Counted from the first letter of the stretch, positions 1-9,967 are shown. The stretch: 64,000 bases of DNA from Planctobacterium marinum (GCF_036322805.1 NZ_AP027272.1:2480001-2544000); one strand, 5' to 3'. Program-made: numbers and translations. The notes: a model not told the origin generated them from the sequence alone.

Positions 1-312
1 TCCGCACAATGGTTAAAGGGGGTATTGGAAGATAAGCCTGCTATCGTTTTTACCTCCAGCTCATCTATGCACGGGGGCCAAGAATCCACGCTTTTAAGTA
101 TGGCATTACCACTGCTGCATCATGGCATGTTACTTAGTGGTATCCCCTACTCTGCACCCGAATTACATCAAACTACAACTGGCGGTTCACCTTATGGTGC
201 TAGTCATGTTGTGCAAAACGAATACGCTGACAAACTTAGCGATGATGAAAAAAAACTCGCTTTCGAGTCTGGTAAACGCTTAGCCAGACTGGCGCGCAAA
301 CTAAAAGAGTAA
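1..312 (+). CDS. wrbA: NAD(P)H:quinone oxidoreductase, WrbA family (C-terminal part)
   Basis: Frame 1 is open from the first base, so the gene begins outside the window. The visible 103 residues match the C-terminal part of the flavodoxin-like WrbA family: a strand-then-loop ending in FTSSSSMHGGQESTLLS, then LPLLHHGML and a GGSPYGASHV segment, all family hallmarks around the FMN site. WrbA proteins are cytosolic FMN enzymes that reduce quinones by two electrons with NAD(P)H. The stop lies 3 bp before the DUF2069 gene, so the two are probably one operon; this pairing is common in Gammaproteobacteria. The internal TTG at 25 is not a real start because upstream residues also fit the family. Confidence 0.9.
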   Translation, partial: SAQWLKGVLEDKPAIVFTSSSSMHGGQESTLLSMALPLLHHGMLLSGIPYSAPELHQTTTGGSPYGASHVVQNEYADKLSDDEKKLAFESGKRLARLARKLKE

Positions 313-315
313 ACA

Positions 316-720
316 ATGTCTGAAACTCCAACGTTAGTACCTATGTCTCCACGAACAAAACTATACCGACACCTGGCCCTTACAGGTTATTTCGGTTTGT
401 TTTTATGGACTATTATCTGGCACTTCTTCGTTAGTAAAGAATACTCAACCATTTTTATATTTTTGTTTTGGGTTCTGCCTTTACTTTTTCCCTTGAGAGG
501 CTTAATAAAAGGCACACCATACACATATGCCTGGGCTAATTTTGTTGTAATGATTTACTTTTTGCACGGTCTAACAGCTATATACACAGACGATGTCTGG
601 TGGTATGCCGCTATCGAGTTACTTTTTGCAACACTTATGTTCATTGGCTGCTGCTATTATGCTCGTAGCAGAGGGCGAGAACTCGGCCTTAAACTTAAAA
701 AGCTATCTGAATTAACCTAG
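316..720 (+). CDS. DUF2069 family inner-membrane protein
   Basis: This is a 134-residue protein with about four hydrophobic segments (residues ~20-37, 45-60, 73-90, 95-113) and a basic tail rich in R and K (YYARSRGRELGLKLKKL), which suggests a small inner-membrane protein with a cytoplasmic C-terminus. Sequence and position directly behind wrbA fit the DUF2069 family, which has no established function. It is almost certainly co-transcribed with wrbA, and the next gene follows after 21 bp. Confidence 0.8.
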   Translation: MSETPTLVPMSPRTKLYRHLALTGYFGLFLWTIIWHFFVSKEYSTIFIFLFWVLPLLFPLRGLIKGTPYTYAWANFVVMIYFLHGLTAIYTDDVWWYAAIELLFATLMFIGCCYYARSRGRELGLKLKKLSELT

Positions 721-741
721 CCAGATAAAGGAAACCGCTGA

Positions 742-2670
742 ATGAAACTTATACCTTACATCTCCGCATTGTTATTACTTTCAGCTTGTGGTGGTTCCGG
801 TGGAGGTAGTACCAGCACACCTCCGGTACAGAATCCGCCTCCGGTTACTCCCGTTTCTTTGAGCATCGAGGGTGATACCGAAGTCTCGACTCAACAATCA
901 GTGGCCTTGATTGCAATGCTTGACACTGACGGCGCCAGTTATAGCTATTCATGGCAGCAAGTATCAGGGGATCCGATCAACCTGCTTACAACAGATAGCC
1001 AGGTACTGAGCTTTGATGCGCCGGCAGCAGGCGAATACGGCTTTCAGGTAAATGTTTCTGACGCCACAGGCGCAACTTTATTTAGCGAAACTCAAACCTT
1101 GACAGTATCCGCTGAAGAAGCGAGTGCCACAGTCAGGTTAGATCATGCGGTTTCTGAAACTGCAAAGGTATCATTGCGTGCAGATGCGCTTCCAGAGCAA
1201 TCGATTACCAGCATCAGTTGGCAACAAATAGCAGGTGTTAATGTACCTCAATCAAATTTTTCTGAGAGTTCTGACGAAAACTTCTTGTTTTTTGACGCGC
1301 CCTCTGTGAGCTCAGATCAACTTCTACAGTTTCGCGCCACCATGACTTTAGATAATGGTGAAAATATCAGCGATGATGTCTACGTCTTGGTTAAAAATGT
1401 TACGAGCAGCGAAGATGGCTTCTTCCCTGATTCTGCAGGTCGCATTATCACCACAGAAATGCGTCCCTATAATGCAAATTCGCCCTATGCCCAAGCACTA
1501 GAAAACTGCGTGTATAACAACACAGTTAGCAATTCATGTCGTTTCTCTACCCTCCCCCTAATTGGGCAGGAAACCCTTAATCCCGGTATTGACGATATCA
1601 TGGACAGAGTTTATGTATCACACCAATGGATGGGTGACCGACTCAAAGACTACCTTGAAAACTCTGTTGCTGCTGAAGATATGTTGGCGTTATTTAGAGG
1701 GGTTACTGCCATCGTGATCTCTTACGAAGTTCGTCCGTCTTTTTATTGGGTGGCCACGGGCGCGATTTACCTCGATGCAAATAACTTTTGGGTAACTCCT
1801 CAGGAACGCGACACCCTTAACGATCAACCGGATTTTCGCAGTGCCTTTGGCAACGATCTTCAATTTTTCATGCCATGGCGTTATGTAAAAGATGGTGAGA
1901 GTTACTTAAGTCGTGCCAATTATCCGCAATCACAGCGTTTATCTCGCTCCTTTGCAGATGTTGAGGCTGATATTACCTGGTTGTTGTATCACGAGTTGGC
2001 CCATGCCAATGACTTTTTCCCACCTGATCGCTGGGCCAGCATTCCATTGAGCTCTGATCCTATTAGTTACTTTAACCTGATGCCTGCTGATTCCAGCAGC
2101 TTCTCCCAATTGTATCCGCTGAACTCCGAAGAACTCAGAGCTCTGGCACAGGTGAGCTTCGCAGGTGAAACTGCAACAACGGCTCAGCGCAACACCACAG
2201 ATCAACAAGCGGCTGACTTGTTCTCCCAAGATAACGCAGCAATGTATTACAGCTATCTAACAGTGAGAGAGGATTATGCAACTTTATTTGAGCGGTTCAT
2301 GATGGCTTATCGCTTTGGCGCTGAAGCTGATACTGCAGTGATGAAAGTAGTGAGCGACAATCCTGATTTACTCGTGACTTGGGGACAGCGCTCCAGAATT
2401 AGCGACAATAAGTTAACCAGTAGAACCAGACAAGTGGTGCGCAATATTTATCCATCCATTGATGTGGATGCCATCCAGCCGACGTTACCAGAAGCCAAAC
2501 TAATGGTATCGGGAGCAAGCTGGCAAGAAAACCTGATGTTGCCGGGAGAGCGCGCAGGCAAAAGTTCAGGTATGGTGGACGCTAAAGATCCTCTGTCTCA
2601 GGGTGTTATGCCAGATTACATGCTGCACTATCAACACCAGGGCAGACCTGAGCTCAAAAGCAAAGACTAA
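742..2670 (+). CDS. Putative zinc-metallopeptidase lipoprotein with Ig/PKD-like N-terminal domains
   Basis: The 642-residue product begins with a lipoprotein signal (lipobox LLSAC, Cys16), then a glycine/serine/proline-rich linker, two Ig/PKD-like beta domains (roughly residues 37-125 and 130-220, each with an SWQQ motif typical of PKD-like repeats) and a large C-terminal region. That region carries YHELAHANDFF, in which H417-E418-x-x-H421 is a classic HEXXH zinc-binding motif. I infer a surface or periplasmic lipoprotein peptidase, but the family is not recognised and the third zinc ligand is not assigned. RBS-like AAAGGAAA lies just before the ATG. It overlaps the convergent hda stop by 4 bp. 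Confidence 0.65.
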   Translation: MKLIPYISALLLLSACGGSGGGSTSTPPVQNPPPVTPVSLSIEGDTEVSTQQSVALIAMLDTDGASYSYSWQQVSGDPINLLTTDSQVLSFDAPAAGEYGFQVNVSDATGATLFSETQTLTVSAEEASATVRLDHAVSETAKVSLRADALPEQSITSISWQQIAGVNVPQSNFSESSDENFLFFDAPSVSSDQLLQFRATMTLDNGENISDDVYVLVKNVTSSEDGFFPDSAGRIITTEMRPYNANSPYAQALENCVYNNTVSNSCRFSTLPLIGQETLNPGIDDIMDRVYVSHQWMGDRLKDYLENSVAAEDMLALFRGVTAIVISYEVRPSFYWVATGAIYLDANNFWVTPQERDTLNDQPDFRSAFGNDLQFFMPWRYVKDGESYLSRANYPQSQRLSRSFADVEADITWLLYHELAHANDFFPPDRWASIPLSSDPISYFNLMPADSSSFSQLYPLNSEELRALAQVSFAGETATTAQRNTTDQQAADLFSQDNAAMYYSYLTVREDYATLFERFMMAYRFGAEADTAVMKVVSDNPDLLVTWGQRSRISDNKLTSRTRQVVRNIYPSIDVDAIQPTLPEAKLMVSGASWQENLMLPGERAGKSSGMVDAKDPLSQGVMPDYMLHYQHQGRPELKSKD

Positions 2671-3380
2671 TTTATTTCCAATACTTCCTTGGCAAAAGGG
2701 ATCGTGAGTTTACGTTTGGCCTGTAAGGAACTTTCATCGAGTTTCTTCATGGCCTGCGTTAAAGAATGTAAATCACGCGGCAACCGGGTTATCAGAAAAT
2801 TAGCCAGTTCTTCTGTCATTTGCAATCCGGCATTAAATGCCAAAGCTTTGAGTAACTCTAATCGTTGCGGGTCATTGATTGGCGTAATGCTCATACATTG
2901 CCCCCAAACAAGTCTTGAGGCTAAATCTGGCAGCCTGAAGGACATAAGTTTTGGCATTTTTTGAGCGGTTAATATGATTTGCACACTGCCTTTTTCCAAG
3001 ATTCGGTTTATCAAATCAAATACCGCGATCTCCCACTCCTTGTTCAGCAAAATGGCATCGATATTGTCAATACACACCAAATCACAGTTCTCCAAACCTT
3101 CCATCATGTCTGGTGTCAGAACATCTGCGGTATCTAAATCCACGTATACGGCAATCTGCTGATTGTCATTAGCAAGGTTACAGCACGCATTGAGTAAGTG
3201 AGTTTTTCCATCACCACTGCCACCAGTTACAAAGGTAATTACAGACTCTGCAACGTTTCCTAAGGATATTGCGCTTAAGTGTTCCACCAACTCTTCATTG
3301 CCATCAAGAATGAAATTGTCGAAGGTATGAAACTCAGAACTAGCGAAAGGTAAAGCGAGCTGCCCGGTTACTGTAGCCAT
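2667..3380 (-). CDS. hda: DnaA inactivator Hda
   Basis: Hda is the AAA+ partner of the DNA-loaded sliding clamp that stimulates ATP hydrolysis by DnaA and so prevents re-initiation of replication. The 237-residue protein has the N-terminal clamp-binding motif QLALPF (residues 7-12), a Walker A motif GGSGDGKT (53-60), a Walker B-like VCIDNID, and the DLASRL box containing the arginine finger. Length matches the family (~233-240). Its start overlaps the end of the upstream DUF2066 gene by 13 bp, so the two are co-transcribed, an arrangement usual in this order. Confidence 0.95.
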   Translation of the reverse strand: MATVTGQLALPFASSEFHTFDNFILDGNEELVEHLSAISLGNVAESVITFVTGGSGDGKTHLLNACCNLANDNQQIAVYVDLDTADVLTPDMMEGLENCDLVCIDNIDAILLNKEWEIAVFDLINRILEKGSVQIILTAQKMPKLMSFRLPDLASRLVWGQCMSITPINDPQRLELLKALAFNAGLQMTEELANFLITRLPRDLHSLTQAMKKLDESSLQAKRKLTIPFAKEVLEIN

Positions 3381-4456
3381 AAAAACTCCATGTCATCGGT
3401 GACTCGACCAAAAGCATCAGTTTTTTGGGTAATTTTGGCATCCAGTTGTAAGGTATTAAGTAAATCGCTTTGTTGTCCGATTAATTCCAATCGGAATCTG
3501 GCAACTTGCCCGGAGATCTCCAGTAATTTAACGCTGTTTACCATCGCCAAAGAAGAGAGAAAACGTGTAACAGTAACGTACGATTCCAGAGAATCCAGAT
3601 TAATGATTTTCATTTCCACATTAGTTTGAGTTAACTCTCCAGTAGCCTCAACTGCGTACTGCTCTGCAAGTCTATCAGCAATCATGTCTACGAACTTTTG
3701 TAATACCTCAGTTTCGCTTGCAGCAAACCAGGTTCCTTCCTCAATGAGATCATTGTTGAGAAGTTGCCAATCTAACTGCCAAGCCATTTGTAACGGCACT
3801 TCTTGCTCAGCCAAAGACATTTTGCGCCGGTCGTATATCCTCGCTGACACGAGATTATCATTAGGGTAGCGTTGGCTCGCTTGCTTAATGACGGTATCAA
3901 AACGTCCCCATACATCAAATACGTGCACCAGCTCTGCATCCTCAATATCCATCAGAGGAAAACTAATGGGAATACCTCTGGAATCGGCCATAGCGTCGAT
4001 TTTTTGCTTAACAGGGCCTACGGATGTGGCAGAAACAATAGCCCTGTCACCATCTTCCTCCAGATATGCCATCCACATTAGGGTATCTGGTCTTCTTTTT
4101 CCCCACACAGGTCGACCTGATTGAGTCAGCAATTGATTGATCTTATCTTCATCGAAACTGGCGATCATAAAACTACCATCGGCGGTACTTTCGAACCGAA
4201 ACGATTGAATGAGATCTCTGGCTGAGTTCCTCATCGCAATAATTTCAGGCGTCGTAACAGTTTCCTGGCTACCACTCACTTTAATCAAAACCTGATTAAA
4301 ACTGTTTCTAATGGCGTCGTTTTGTGCTGCTACTGTTTGGCTCGCTACCAAGACCTTGGTCTCGTAGAGATTGTCAATTACAGCTGCCCTCGCCAGCATT
4401 GGCAAAGTGAACAACAACGCGAAGCACAGATTTCTCATTAGCAAAGGTTCAGACAT
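3368..4456 (-). CDS. DUF2066 domain-containing exported protein
   Basis: The 362-residue protein has a cleavable signal peptide (hydrophobic LCFALLFTLPML ending in ARA-A) and a body matching the DUF2066 family that precedes hda in many Gammaproteobacteria. The N-terminal half (about residues 25-150) contains the conserved VLVKVSGS-like and SFRFE segments. Function is unknown; the product is probably periplasmic. Met7 is an alternative start and would give a more usual signal peptide. The 13-bp overlap with hda indicates translational coupling. Confidence 0.8.
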   Translation of the reverse strand: MSEPLLMRNLCFALLFTLPMLARAAVIDNLYETKVLVASQTVAAQNDAIRNSFNQVLIKVSGSQETVTTPEIIAMRNSARDLIQSFRFESTADGSFMIASFDEDKINQLLTQSGRPVWGKRRPDTLMWMAYLEEDGDRAIVSATSVGPVKQKIDAMADSRGIPISFPLMDIEDAELVHVFDVWGRFDTVIKQASQRYPNDNLVSARIYDRRKMSLAEQEVPLQMAWQLDWQLLNNDLIEEGTWFAASETEVLQKFVDMIADRLAEQYAVEATGELTQTNVEMKIINLDSLESYVTVTRFLSSLAMVNSVKLLEISGQVARFRLELIGQQSDLLNTLQLDAKITQKTDAFGRVTDDMEFLWLQ

Positions 4457-4632
4457 CCTTTTATTGGAATTACGGTTATTCTCGCGGAATATGAGTTAAA
4501 GATCATCCCTCAGTTTACATATTCCATTCGATTGCTCATTTTCAAAGCAATTCGCTGCGACAAATCGGTATTCAAAATGCACTTAAATTGATAACATTAG
4601 CGCCAATTTTTTCTACATCCAGAGTATCCGTT

Positions 4633-5667
4633 TTGAGCAAAGAATCCTTAAGTTATAAAGATGCAGGTGTTGATATCGATGCAGGTAATGAACTTGTTGA
4701 GAGAATTAAATCTGTTACGAAAAAAACCCACCGTCCCGAAGTTATGGGTGGCTTAGGTGGTTTTGGTGCACTTTGCTCTATTCCTCAGAAATACAAGAAC
4801 CCACTGTTAGTCTCCGGTACCGACGGTGTTGGCACCAAGCTCAGACTGGCAATGGACCTCAACAAACATGACAGTATCGGCATCGATCTCGTAGCTATGT
4901 GTGTTAATGACCTCATTGTACAAGGAGCAGAGCCGTTATTCTTTCTGGATTATTACGCCACGGGCAAGTTAGATGTAGACATTGCTACAGAAGTTGTCAC
5001 CGGCATTGGAACCGGCTGTGAATTATCCGGCTGTGCCTTGATTGGTGGCGAAACGGCTGAGATGCCGGGTATGTATCACGGCAATGACTATGACGTAGCA
5101 GGGTTTTGTGTTGGCGTGGTAGAAAAGGACGATGTTATCGATGGTAGCAAAGTAGCACCTGGCGATAAACTGATTGCACTTGCCTCTAGTGGTCCGCACT
5201 CCAACGGTTTTTCATTAATTCGAAAGATCCTGGAAGTGAGCCAATCTGATACCTCAGAAATGCTACAAGACAAAAGCGTCGCAGATCACCTATTAGAGCC
5301 CACCCGAATCTACGTTAAAAATACCTTAACTGTACTGCAAAAATACCAAGTTAACGCCATTTCTCATATTACTGGCGGTGGTTTTTGGGAGAACATCCCA
5401 AGGGTATTGCCTGATGATGCGAAAGCAGTCATTGATGAGAACTCATGGCAATGGCCCGCTATCTTCAGCTGGTTGCAAGAAAAAGGCAATGTGGAAACCC
5501 ATGAGATGTACAGAACCTTTAACTGTGGTGTAGGCTTATTACTGGCGGTTCCTGCAGAGCAAGCCGAGCAAGTAGTGAATGCCTTCTCAGAACTGGGTGA
5601 AAAAGCCTGGGCAATTGGTGAAGTGGAAAAAAGAGAAGCCAGTGACGCTCAGGTAGTTATCCGCTGA
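4633..5667 (+). CDS. purM: Phosphoribosylformylglycinamidine cyclo-ligase (AIR synthetase)
   Basis: PurM closes the imidazole ring in de novo purine synthesis, converting FGAM and ATP to AIR. The protein has the family signatures [18 protein letters not shown] at the N-terminus, a glycine-rich [21 protein letters not shown] and [12 protein letters not shown] chose the TTG at 4633 because it gives [14 protein letters not shown], the normal family N-terminus, and 344 residues, close to the E. coli enzyme (345). An in-frame TTG at 4588 would add 15 residues unlike the family. purN follows after 10 bp, the classical purMN operon. Confidence 0.93.
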   Translation: MSKESLSYKDAGVDIDAGNELVERIKSVTKKTHRPEVMGGLGGFGALCSIPQKYKNPLLVSGTDGVGTKLRLAMDLNKHDSIGIDLVAMCVNDLIVQGAEPLFFLDYYATGKLDVDIATEVVTGIGTGCELSGCALIGGETAEMPGMYHGNDYDVAGFCVGVVEKDDVIDGSKVAPGDKLIALASSGPHSNGFSLIRKILEVSQSDTSEMLQDKSVADHLLEPTRIYVKNTLTVLQKYQVNAISHITGGGFWENIPRVLPDDAKAVIDENSWQWPAIFSWLQEKGNVETHEMYRTFNCGVGLLLAVPAEQAEQVVNAFSELGEKAWAIGEVEKREASDAQVVIR

Positions 5668-5677
5668 GCGACTCGAA

Positions 5678-6328
5678 ATGAAAAAACGTATCGTAGTTTT
5701 GATCTCCGGTAGTGGCTCGAATCTTCAAGCCATTATCGATGCAGTAGAAAATGGCCAAATTAATGGCCAAGTGGTGGCCGTAATCTCCAATAAAAGCGAT
5801 GCTTTCGGTTTAAAGCGTGCAGAAAACCACAATATTGAACATTGTGTTATCAACCACAAAAACTATCCAGACAGGGAAAGTTTCGATGCGCAGTTGCAAA
5901 CAAGTATAGAGCAATTTGCCCCTGACATTGTGGTATTAGCCGGGTTTATGAGGATCTTAACCCCCGGCTTTGTTACCCACTTTACCGGTAAACTTATCAA
6001 CATTCACCCTTCTCTGTTGCCCAAATTTAAAGGCCTGGATACCCACCAAAGGGCCTTGGATGCCGAGGAGCAGTACCACGGAGCTTCAGTACATTTTGTA
6101 ACACCTGAGTTGGACGGTGGCCCTGTTATTGTTCAGGCTCCTGTTGCTATAGTCTCTGGTGAAACGGTCGATTCACTAAAAGCAAAGGTCCATAAGGTAG
6201 AGCACCAAATCTATCCCCTTGCAGTGCAATTGCTCTGTGAAGATAAAATAACAATGACCAATGAAGGTGTTCATTACATGAACGAAATGCTGCCACAAAG
6301 CGGAATAATCCATGAAGTTAAGATTTAA
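5678..6328 (+). CDS. purN: Phosphoribosylglycinamide formyltransferase (GART)
   Basis: PurN transfers the formyl group from 10-formyl-THF to GAR in purine synthesis. The 216-residue protein carries the phosphate-binding SGSGSNLQ near the N-terminus and the catalytic triad N108 and H110 (in INIHPSLLP) with D146 (in VTPELDGGPV), matching E. coli N106/H108/D144. It follows purM by 10 bp and overlaps the next gene by 17 bp, so purM, purN and the DUF3108 gene probably form one transcript. Confidence 0.96.
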   Translation: MKKRIVVLISGSGSNLQAIIDAVENGQINGQVVAVISNKSDAFGLKRAENHNIEHCVINHKNYPDRESFDAQLQTSIEQFAPDIVVLAGFMRILTPGFVTHFTGKLINIHPSLLPKFKGLDTHQRALDAEEQYHGASVHFVTPELDGGPVIVQAPVAIVSGETVDSLKAKVHKVEHQIYPLAVQLLCEDKITMTNEGVHYMNEMLPQSGIIHEVKI

Positions 6329-7079
6329 CTACCTTGCCAAAATTGTCGCCTCGTTGTTGCTCATATCCGGTCCTGCCGTAATAGCACAAGAGTCTTCAAC
6401 AGCAGTTGCAGATTCAGATAGAAAAGTTGTTAAAGCAGCAGAACAGCTAAAACCATTTTTCGCTAAATACACAGCTTACAGAAACGGTAGTGATATCGGC
6501 CATGCAGTGATGTCACTGGAAAAAGCAGAAAACGGCTATAAGCTTTTTTATCAAAGTGACGTATCCATTTTTTTTCTTTCAGACACCCGTTCAGAAACCA
6601 GCTATTTTAATATAGTCGATGGCCAATTTGTTCCGCATACATACGCGTACCTGAGGGAAGGTACAGGTAGAGATAAATCCTTAGATTTAACCTTTAATGA
6701 CGATAAAACAATAACAATCAAAAATCGTAAAAAGCAGGCCAGTACCATTAACTGGCAAGGTGAGTGGGACAATCAGCTATACCGGTTTGACCTGCAACGC
6801 CAGTTAAAACAAGGTGTAACCGAAACCCGTTACAATCTGATTAATTACCGCGGTGAATTAAAAACCTATGGTTTTGAGGTGGCGGGCGAAGAAGTGCTAA
6901 AACTGCCGTTCGGAAAACTCAATACCATCAAGGTTAAAACTATCCGAAATAATAACCGGCGAGTGACCTGGTCGTGGTTTGCACCTGACCTTAATTATCA
7001 ATTGGTACGGCTGCAACAATTCAAAGAAGGTGACGAGCAAGGCGATATCCAGTTATCGGAATACCGTGTCTCTGAATAA
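6312..7079 (+). CDS. DUF3108 domain-containing exported protein
   Basis: The 255-residue protein starts with a signal peptide (hydrophobic IVASLLLISGPAVIAQ) followed by a beta-rich domain of the DUF3108 type: an AYRNGSDIGHAVMSLEK start and a final YQLVRLQQFKEGDEQGDIQLSEY block. Proteins of this family are predicted periplasmic or outer-membrane-associated; no biochemical role is established. It overlaps purN by 17 bp, and purN-DUF3108 pairs are frequent in Alteromonadales. A strong bidirectional terminator follows. Confidence 0.8.
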   Translation: MKLRFNYLAKIVASLLLISGPAVIAQESSTAVADSDRKVVKAAEQLKPFFAKYTAYRNGSDIGHAVMSLEKAENGYKLFYQSDVSIFFLSDTRSETSYFNIVDGQFVPHTYAYLREGTGRDKSLDLTFNDDKTITIKNRKKQASTINWQGEWDNQLYRFDLQRQLKQGVTETRYNLINYRGELKTYGFEVAGEEVLKLPFGKLNTIKVKTIRNNNRRVTWSWFAPDLNYQLVRLQQFKEGDEQGDIQLSEYRVSE

Positions 7080-7097
7080 ACTTGTTTTCTCTAGTTA

Positions 7098-7128
7098 CAA
7101 AAAACCGGTACATGAATACCGGTTTTTT
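7098..7128. terminator. Bidirectional rho-independent terminator
   Basis: Ten-base perfect stem AAAACCGGTA / TACCGGTTTT around a 6-nt loop, flanked by an A run on the left and a T run on the right. It lies between the convergent DUF3108 and DUF885 genes and can end both transcripts. Confidence 0.85.
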
Positions 7129-7152
7129 ATTATTAGCAGAACTCAAAGCTGA

Positions 7153-8991
7153 TTACTTGCTGGCAATATACTCGTCTACGAATTGTGCCAACACATCTAA
7201 AGGCACTGGCCCTTGTGCTAACACTACATCGTGGAACTCTCGAATATCAAACTTGTCACCCATTTCTGTTTTAGCTTTTTCGCGTAACTCAATAATTTTA
7301 TTCATACCAATCTTATAAGCTGTAGCCTGACTGGGCAATACGATATGTCGCTCTACCATTTTCACAGCGTCTGCTTTAGCGTTTGGTGTATTACTTACGT
7401 AGTAATCAATACCCTGCTCACGGGTCCACTTCATTGCGTGTATCCCGGTGTCCACAACCAAACGACATGCTCTCCACAATTCCATGGCTAAGCGCCCGAA
7501 ATCAGAATACGGGTCTTCGTACAAGCCAATCTCTTTTGGGACTAACTCACTGTATAATCCCCAACCTTCGGTGTAAGCAGTGTAACGACCAAACTTTCTG
7601 AATTTTGGTATGCCTTGCAGTTCTTGTGCGATGGCAATCTGCATGTGATGTCCCGGTACGCCTTCGTGGTAAGCCAAGGCTTCCATTTGATAAGTTGGCA
7701 TCGACGCCATGTCATACAAATTCGCGTAATAAGTCCCCGGACGAGAGCCGTCCATGGAAGGTTGCTGATAGAAGGCTTTACCGGCTGACTTTTCACGGAA
7801 GGGTTCTACCGCTTTCACGATGAGATCTGCCTTTGGCTTGGTAATGAACAATTCATCCAGACGTGACTTCATATTGTCAATATAGGCAGTCGCTTCATCA
7901 AGATAACGCTTGCGGCCTTGTTCATCAGAAGAGTAGATAAACTGGTCGGCTTCCCGCATATAGACAAAGAACTCTTGCAACGTGCCATCAAATTTCACTT
8001 TTTTCATGATTTCGCGCATTTCATCGTGGATCCGGTCCACTTCTGAGAGACCAATTTCATGAATTTCGTTTGCCGTGAGGTCAGTTGTTGTGGTTCGCGC
8101 CAAGGCATTGTTAAAAAATGCTTCACCTTCCGGGAATTTCCACACGCCATCTTTAGTATCAGCGCCAGCTTCAATTTTTTTCAATCCAGCGATAAGATTT
8201 TCATAGGCCGGTTTGACCGAATCAATCAGAGCGTTTTTGGCATCGTCTAATAAAGCTTGTTTTGCCGACTCATCGATGTCTAATCCTGCTACTTTTCCAG
8301 AGAAGTCAGCCCATAAAGTACTGTCCTCACCCTCATCAAACGGAGCTCCTGTAATGATATTTTGGCTGTCATTGATAACATAAGGATAAACAAATTTAGG
8401 CGCCACAATCCCTTTTGCAGCACGAGTATTTAAGTTTTCTACCAACTGTGAGAACAAAACAGGTAAACCGTTCAAACGGGAAATGTAGGCTTCTGCATCA
8501 GTTACATCTGAAATGCGATGCTGGTTGATCAGAAGCGACGCCACTGAAGAGTGCAAACCAAACATTTGATTTACCGGGTAGTTGTAATGACGCCATTTAA
8601 AGTCATCAATGCCGCGCTGTAGCTGTTGTTCCATAAGCTGCCAGCTCAATTTAGTTTGCGCATCCAGTTTAGCCACATCAATGGCTTTTACCTTAGCCAA
8701 TTGCTGTTTAGTCACCTCGAGATCTTCTAATTCTCGCTTAGGCGAGATGTCATCCCACTTATCCTGATCAGTCTTAATGCCTAAATAAGATTGGTACATT
8801 GGAGAGCGCATCACATTTTCCATGAAAATTTCATCGAAAAGCTGATTAGCTTTTTCAGACTCAGAGATAGCTTGTGTCTCTGCTGAAGTAGCAACTTCAG
8901 GACTTACAGGTTGAGTGCTGGTACTTTGGGCACATCCGCCAAGTAAAAACGCCAGAGACACTGCCATTGAGATGGACTTTAACTGCATCAT
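7153..8991 (-). CDS. DUF885 family lipoprotein, putative zinc peptidase
   Basis: This 612-residue protein has a lipoprotein signal (LLGGC, Cys about residue 20) and a helical DUF885 body. The zinc motif YHEGVPGHHMQ (H442-E443-x3-H447) is the HExxxGH-type signature of this family, with a downstream YTEGWGLYSE providing the third ligand, both intact. Family members are regarded as metallopeptidases, mostly uncharacterised. The second Met (MM start) is equally possible. It is monocistronic, flanked by the terminator at 7098 and about 150 bp of non-coding DNA upstream. Confidence 0.85.
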   Translation of the reverse strand: MMQLKSISMAVSLAFLLGGCAQSTSTQPVSPEVATSAETQAISESEKANQLFDEIFMENVMRSPMYQSYLGIKTDQDKWDDISPKRELEDLEVTKQQLAKVKAIDVAKLDAQTKLSWQLMEQQLQRGIDDFKWRHYNYPVNQMFGLHSSVASLLINQHRISDVTDAEAYISRLNGLPVLFSQLVENLNTRAAKGIVAPKFVYPYVINDSQNIITGAPFDEGEDSTLWADFSGKVAGLDIDESAKQALLDDAKNALIDSVKPAYENLIAGLKKIEAGADTKDGVWKFPEGEAFFNNALARTTTTDLTANEIHEIGLSEVDRIHDEMREIMKKVKFDGTLQEFFVYMREADQFIYSSDEQGRKRYLDEATAYIDNMKSRLDELFITKPKADLIVKAVEPFREKSAGKAFYQQPSMDGSRPGTYYANLYDMASMPTYQMEALAYHEGVPGHHMQIAIAQELQGIPKFRKFGRYTAYTEGWGLYSELVPKEIGLYEDPYSDFGRLAMELWRACRLVVDTGIHAMKWTREQGIDYYVSNTPNAKADAVKMVERHIVLPSQATAYKIGMNKIIELREKAKTEMGDKFDIREFHDVVLAQGPVPLDVLAQFVDEYIASK

Positions 8992-9145
8992 ATTTCCCTC
9001 GAAATTTTATAATTAATTTAGTGTTGGGCCAGGTTAACTTTATTTTTCCGTCGCATCGGTCATCGATATCACTATCTCAAATTAACAGCGCACCAGATTT
9101 TGACCAAAAAGCTCGTAGCTTTCCTGTTTTTAATCAATCAGAACT

Positions 9146-9931
9146 TTACGCTTTTGCACTGTTAAAGATCAACTCCCCCTGTTTGAAAAGTAAAAACTCA
9201 CCTGTGCCCATTTTTTGCCAGGTTTCGTCTCCTGTGAGAGGCTCAGTTGCAATCACAGACACAATATCATCAGGTGTGGTTTCTTCTTGAAAGTCGATTA
9301 CCCAATCAGTATCTATTAATGTCGCCTTGCCGAACGGCGCACGACGAGTAATCCAATGCAGTTTAGATGTGCAATAGGCCATTAAATAGACGCCATCAGA
9401 GAGCAGCATATTAAATACGCCCAATCCTCTCAGGGTCTCAGCTTGCTTGGCAATAAAGCGAAACACCGTTTGCATGTTTTTAGGTTTCGTGGGGTACTTT
9501 TGGCGCACCTGATCCATTAGCCAACAAAAAGCCAACTCACTGTCGGTATTACCGACAGGTTGGTATATTTCCGGTTTTAACAACGATTTGTAATTACTCA
9601 GCTGCCCGTTGTGGGCATAGGTCCAATGCCTGCCCCACATTTCTCTAATAAATGGATGCGTATTTTCCAGCGAAACTTTACCTCGATTAGCCTGGCGAAT
9701 ATGGCTTATTACAGCACGAGATTTAATGGGGTAAGACCTGACAAGTCGAGCAATTTCAGAGTCACAACTAGGTAAAGGGTCTTTAAAACTGCGGCAGCCC
9801 TTACCTTCGTAGAAAGTGATGCCCCATCCATCTTTATGAGGACCTGTACGCCCGCCTCTTTCTAACAGACCACAAAAACTAAAACATATATCTGTTGGCA
9901 CATTTGCCGACATTCCAAGTAGTTCACACAT
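9146..9931 (-). CDS. Class II glutamine amidotransferase, YafJ-type
   Basis: The product is a stand-alone N-terminal-nucleophile glutamine amidotransferase domain. I chose the ATG at 9931, giving MCELLGMSANVPTDICFSF, because the nucleophile must be Cys2 after Met removal; the longer frame to 9979 would bury it and run into the palindrome at 9968. Other signatures are a GPHKDGWGITFY loop, SHIRQANRG and THPFIRE, plus YAHNGQLSNY for the oxyanion hole region. The acceptor substrate of this YafJ-like family is not known. It is divergent from fadE, sharing a short control region. Confidence 0.88.
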   Translation of the reverse strand: MCELLGMSANVPTDICFSFCGLLERGGRTGPHKDGWGITFYEGKGCRSFKDPLPSCDSEIARLVRSYPIKSRAVISHIRQANRGKVSLENTHPFIREMWGRHWTYAHNGQLSNYKSLLKPEIYQPVGNTDSELAFCWLMDQVRQKYPTKPKNMQTVFRFIAKQAETLRGLGVFNMLLSDGVYLMAYCTSKLHWITRRAPFGKATLIDTDWVIDFQEETTPDDIVSVIATEPLTGDETWQKMGTGEFLLFKQGELIFNSAKA

Positions 9932-9967
9932 AACAGACAACAATGGTTTACGATTTTTTACGATAAA

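Noticed and set aside
4588-4632. Longer purM start at TTG 4588
   Set aside because: It adds 15 residues not seen in PurM proteins; the TTG at 4633 gives the expected N-terminus and length.
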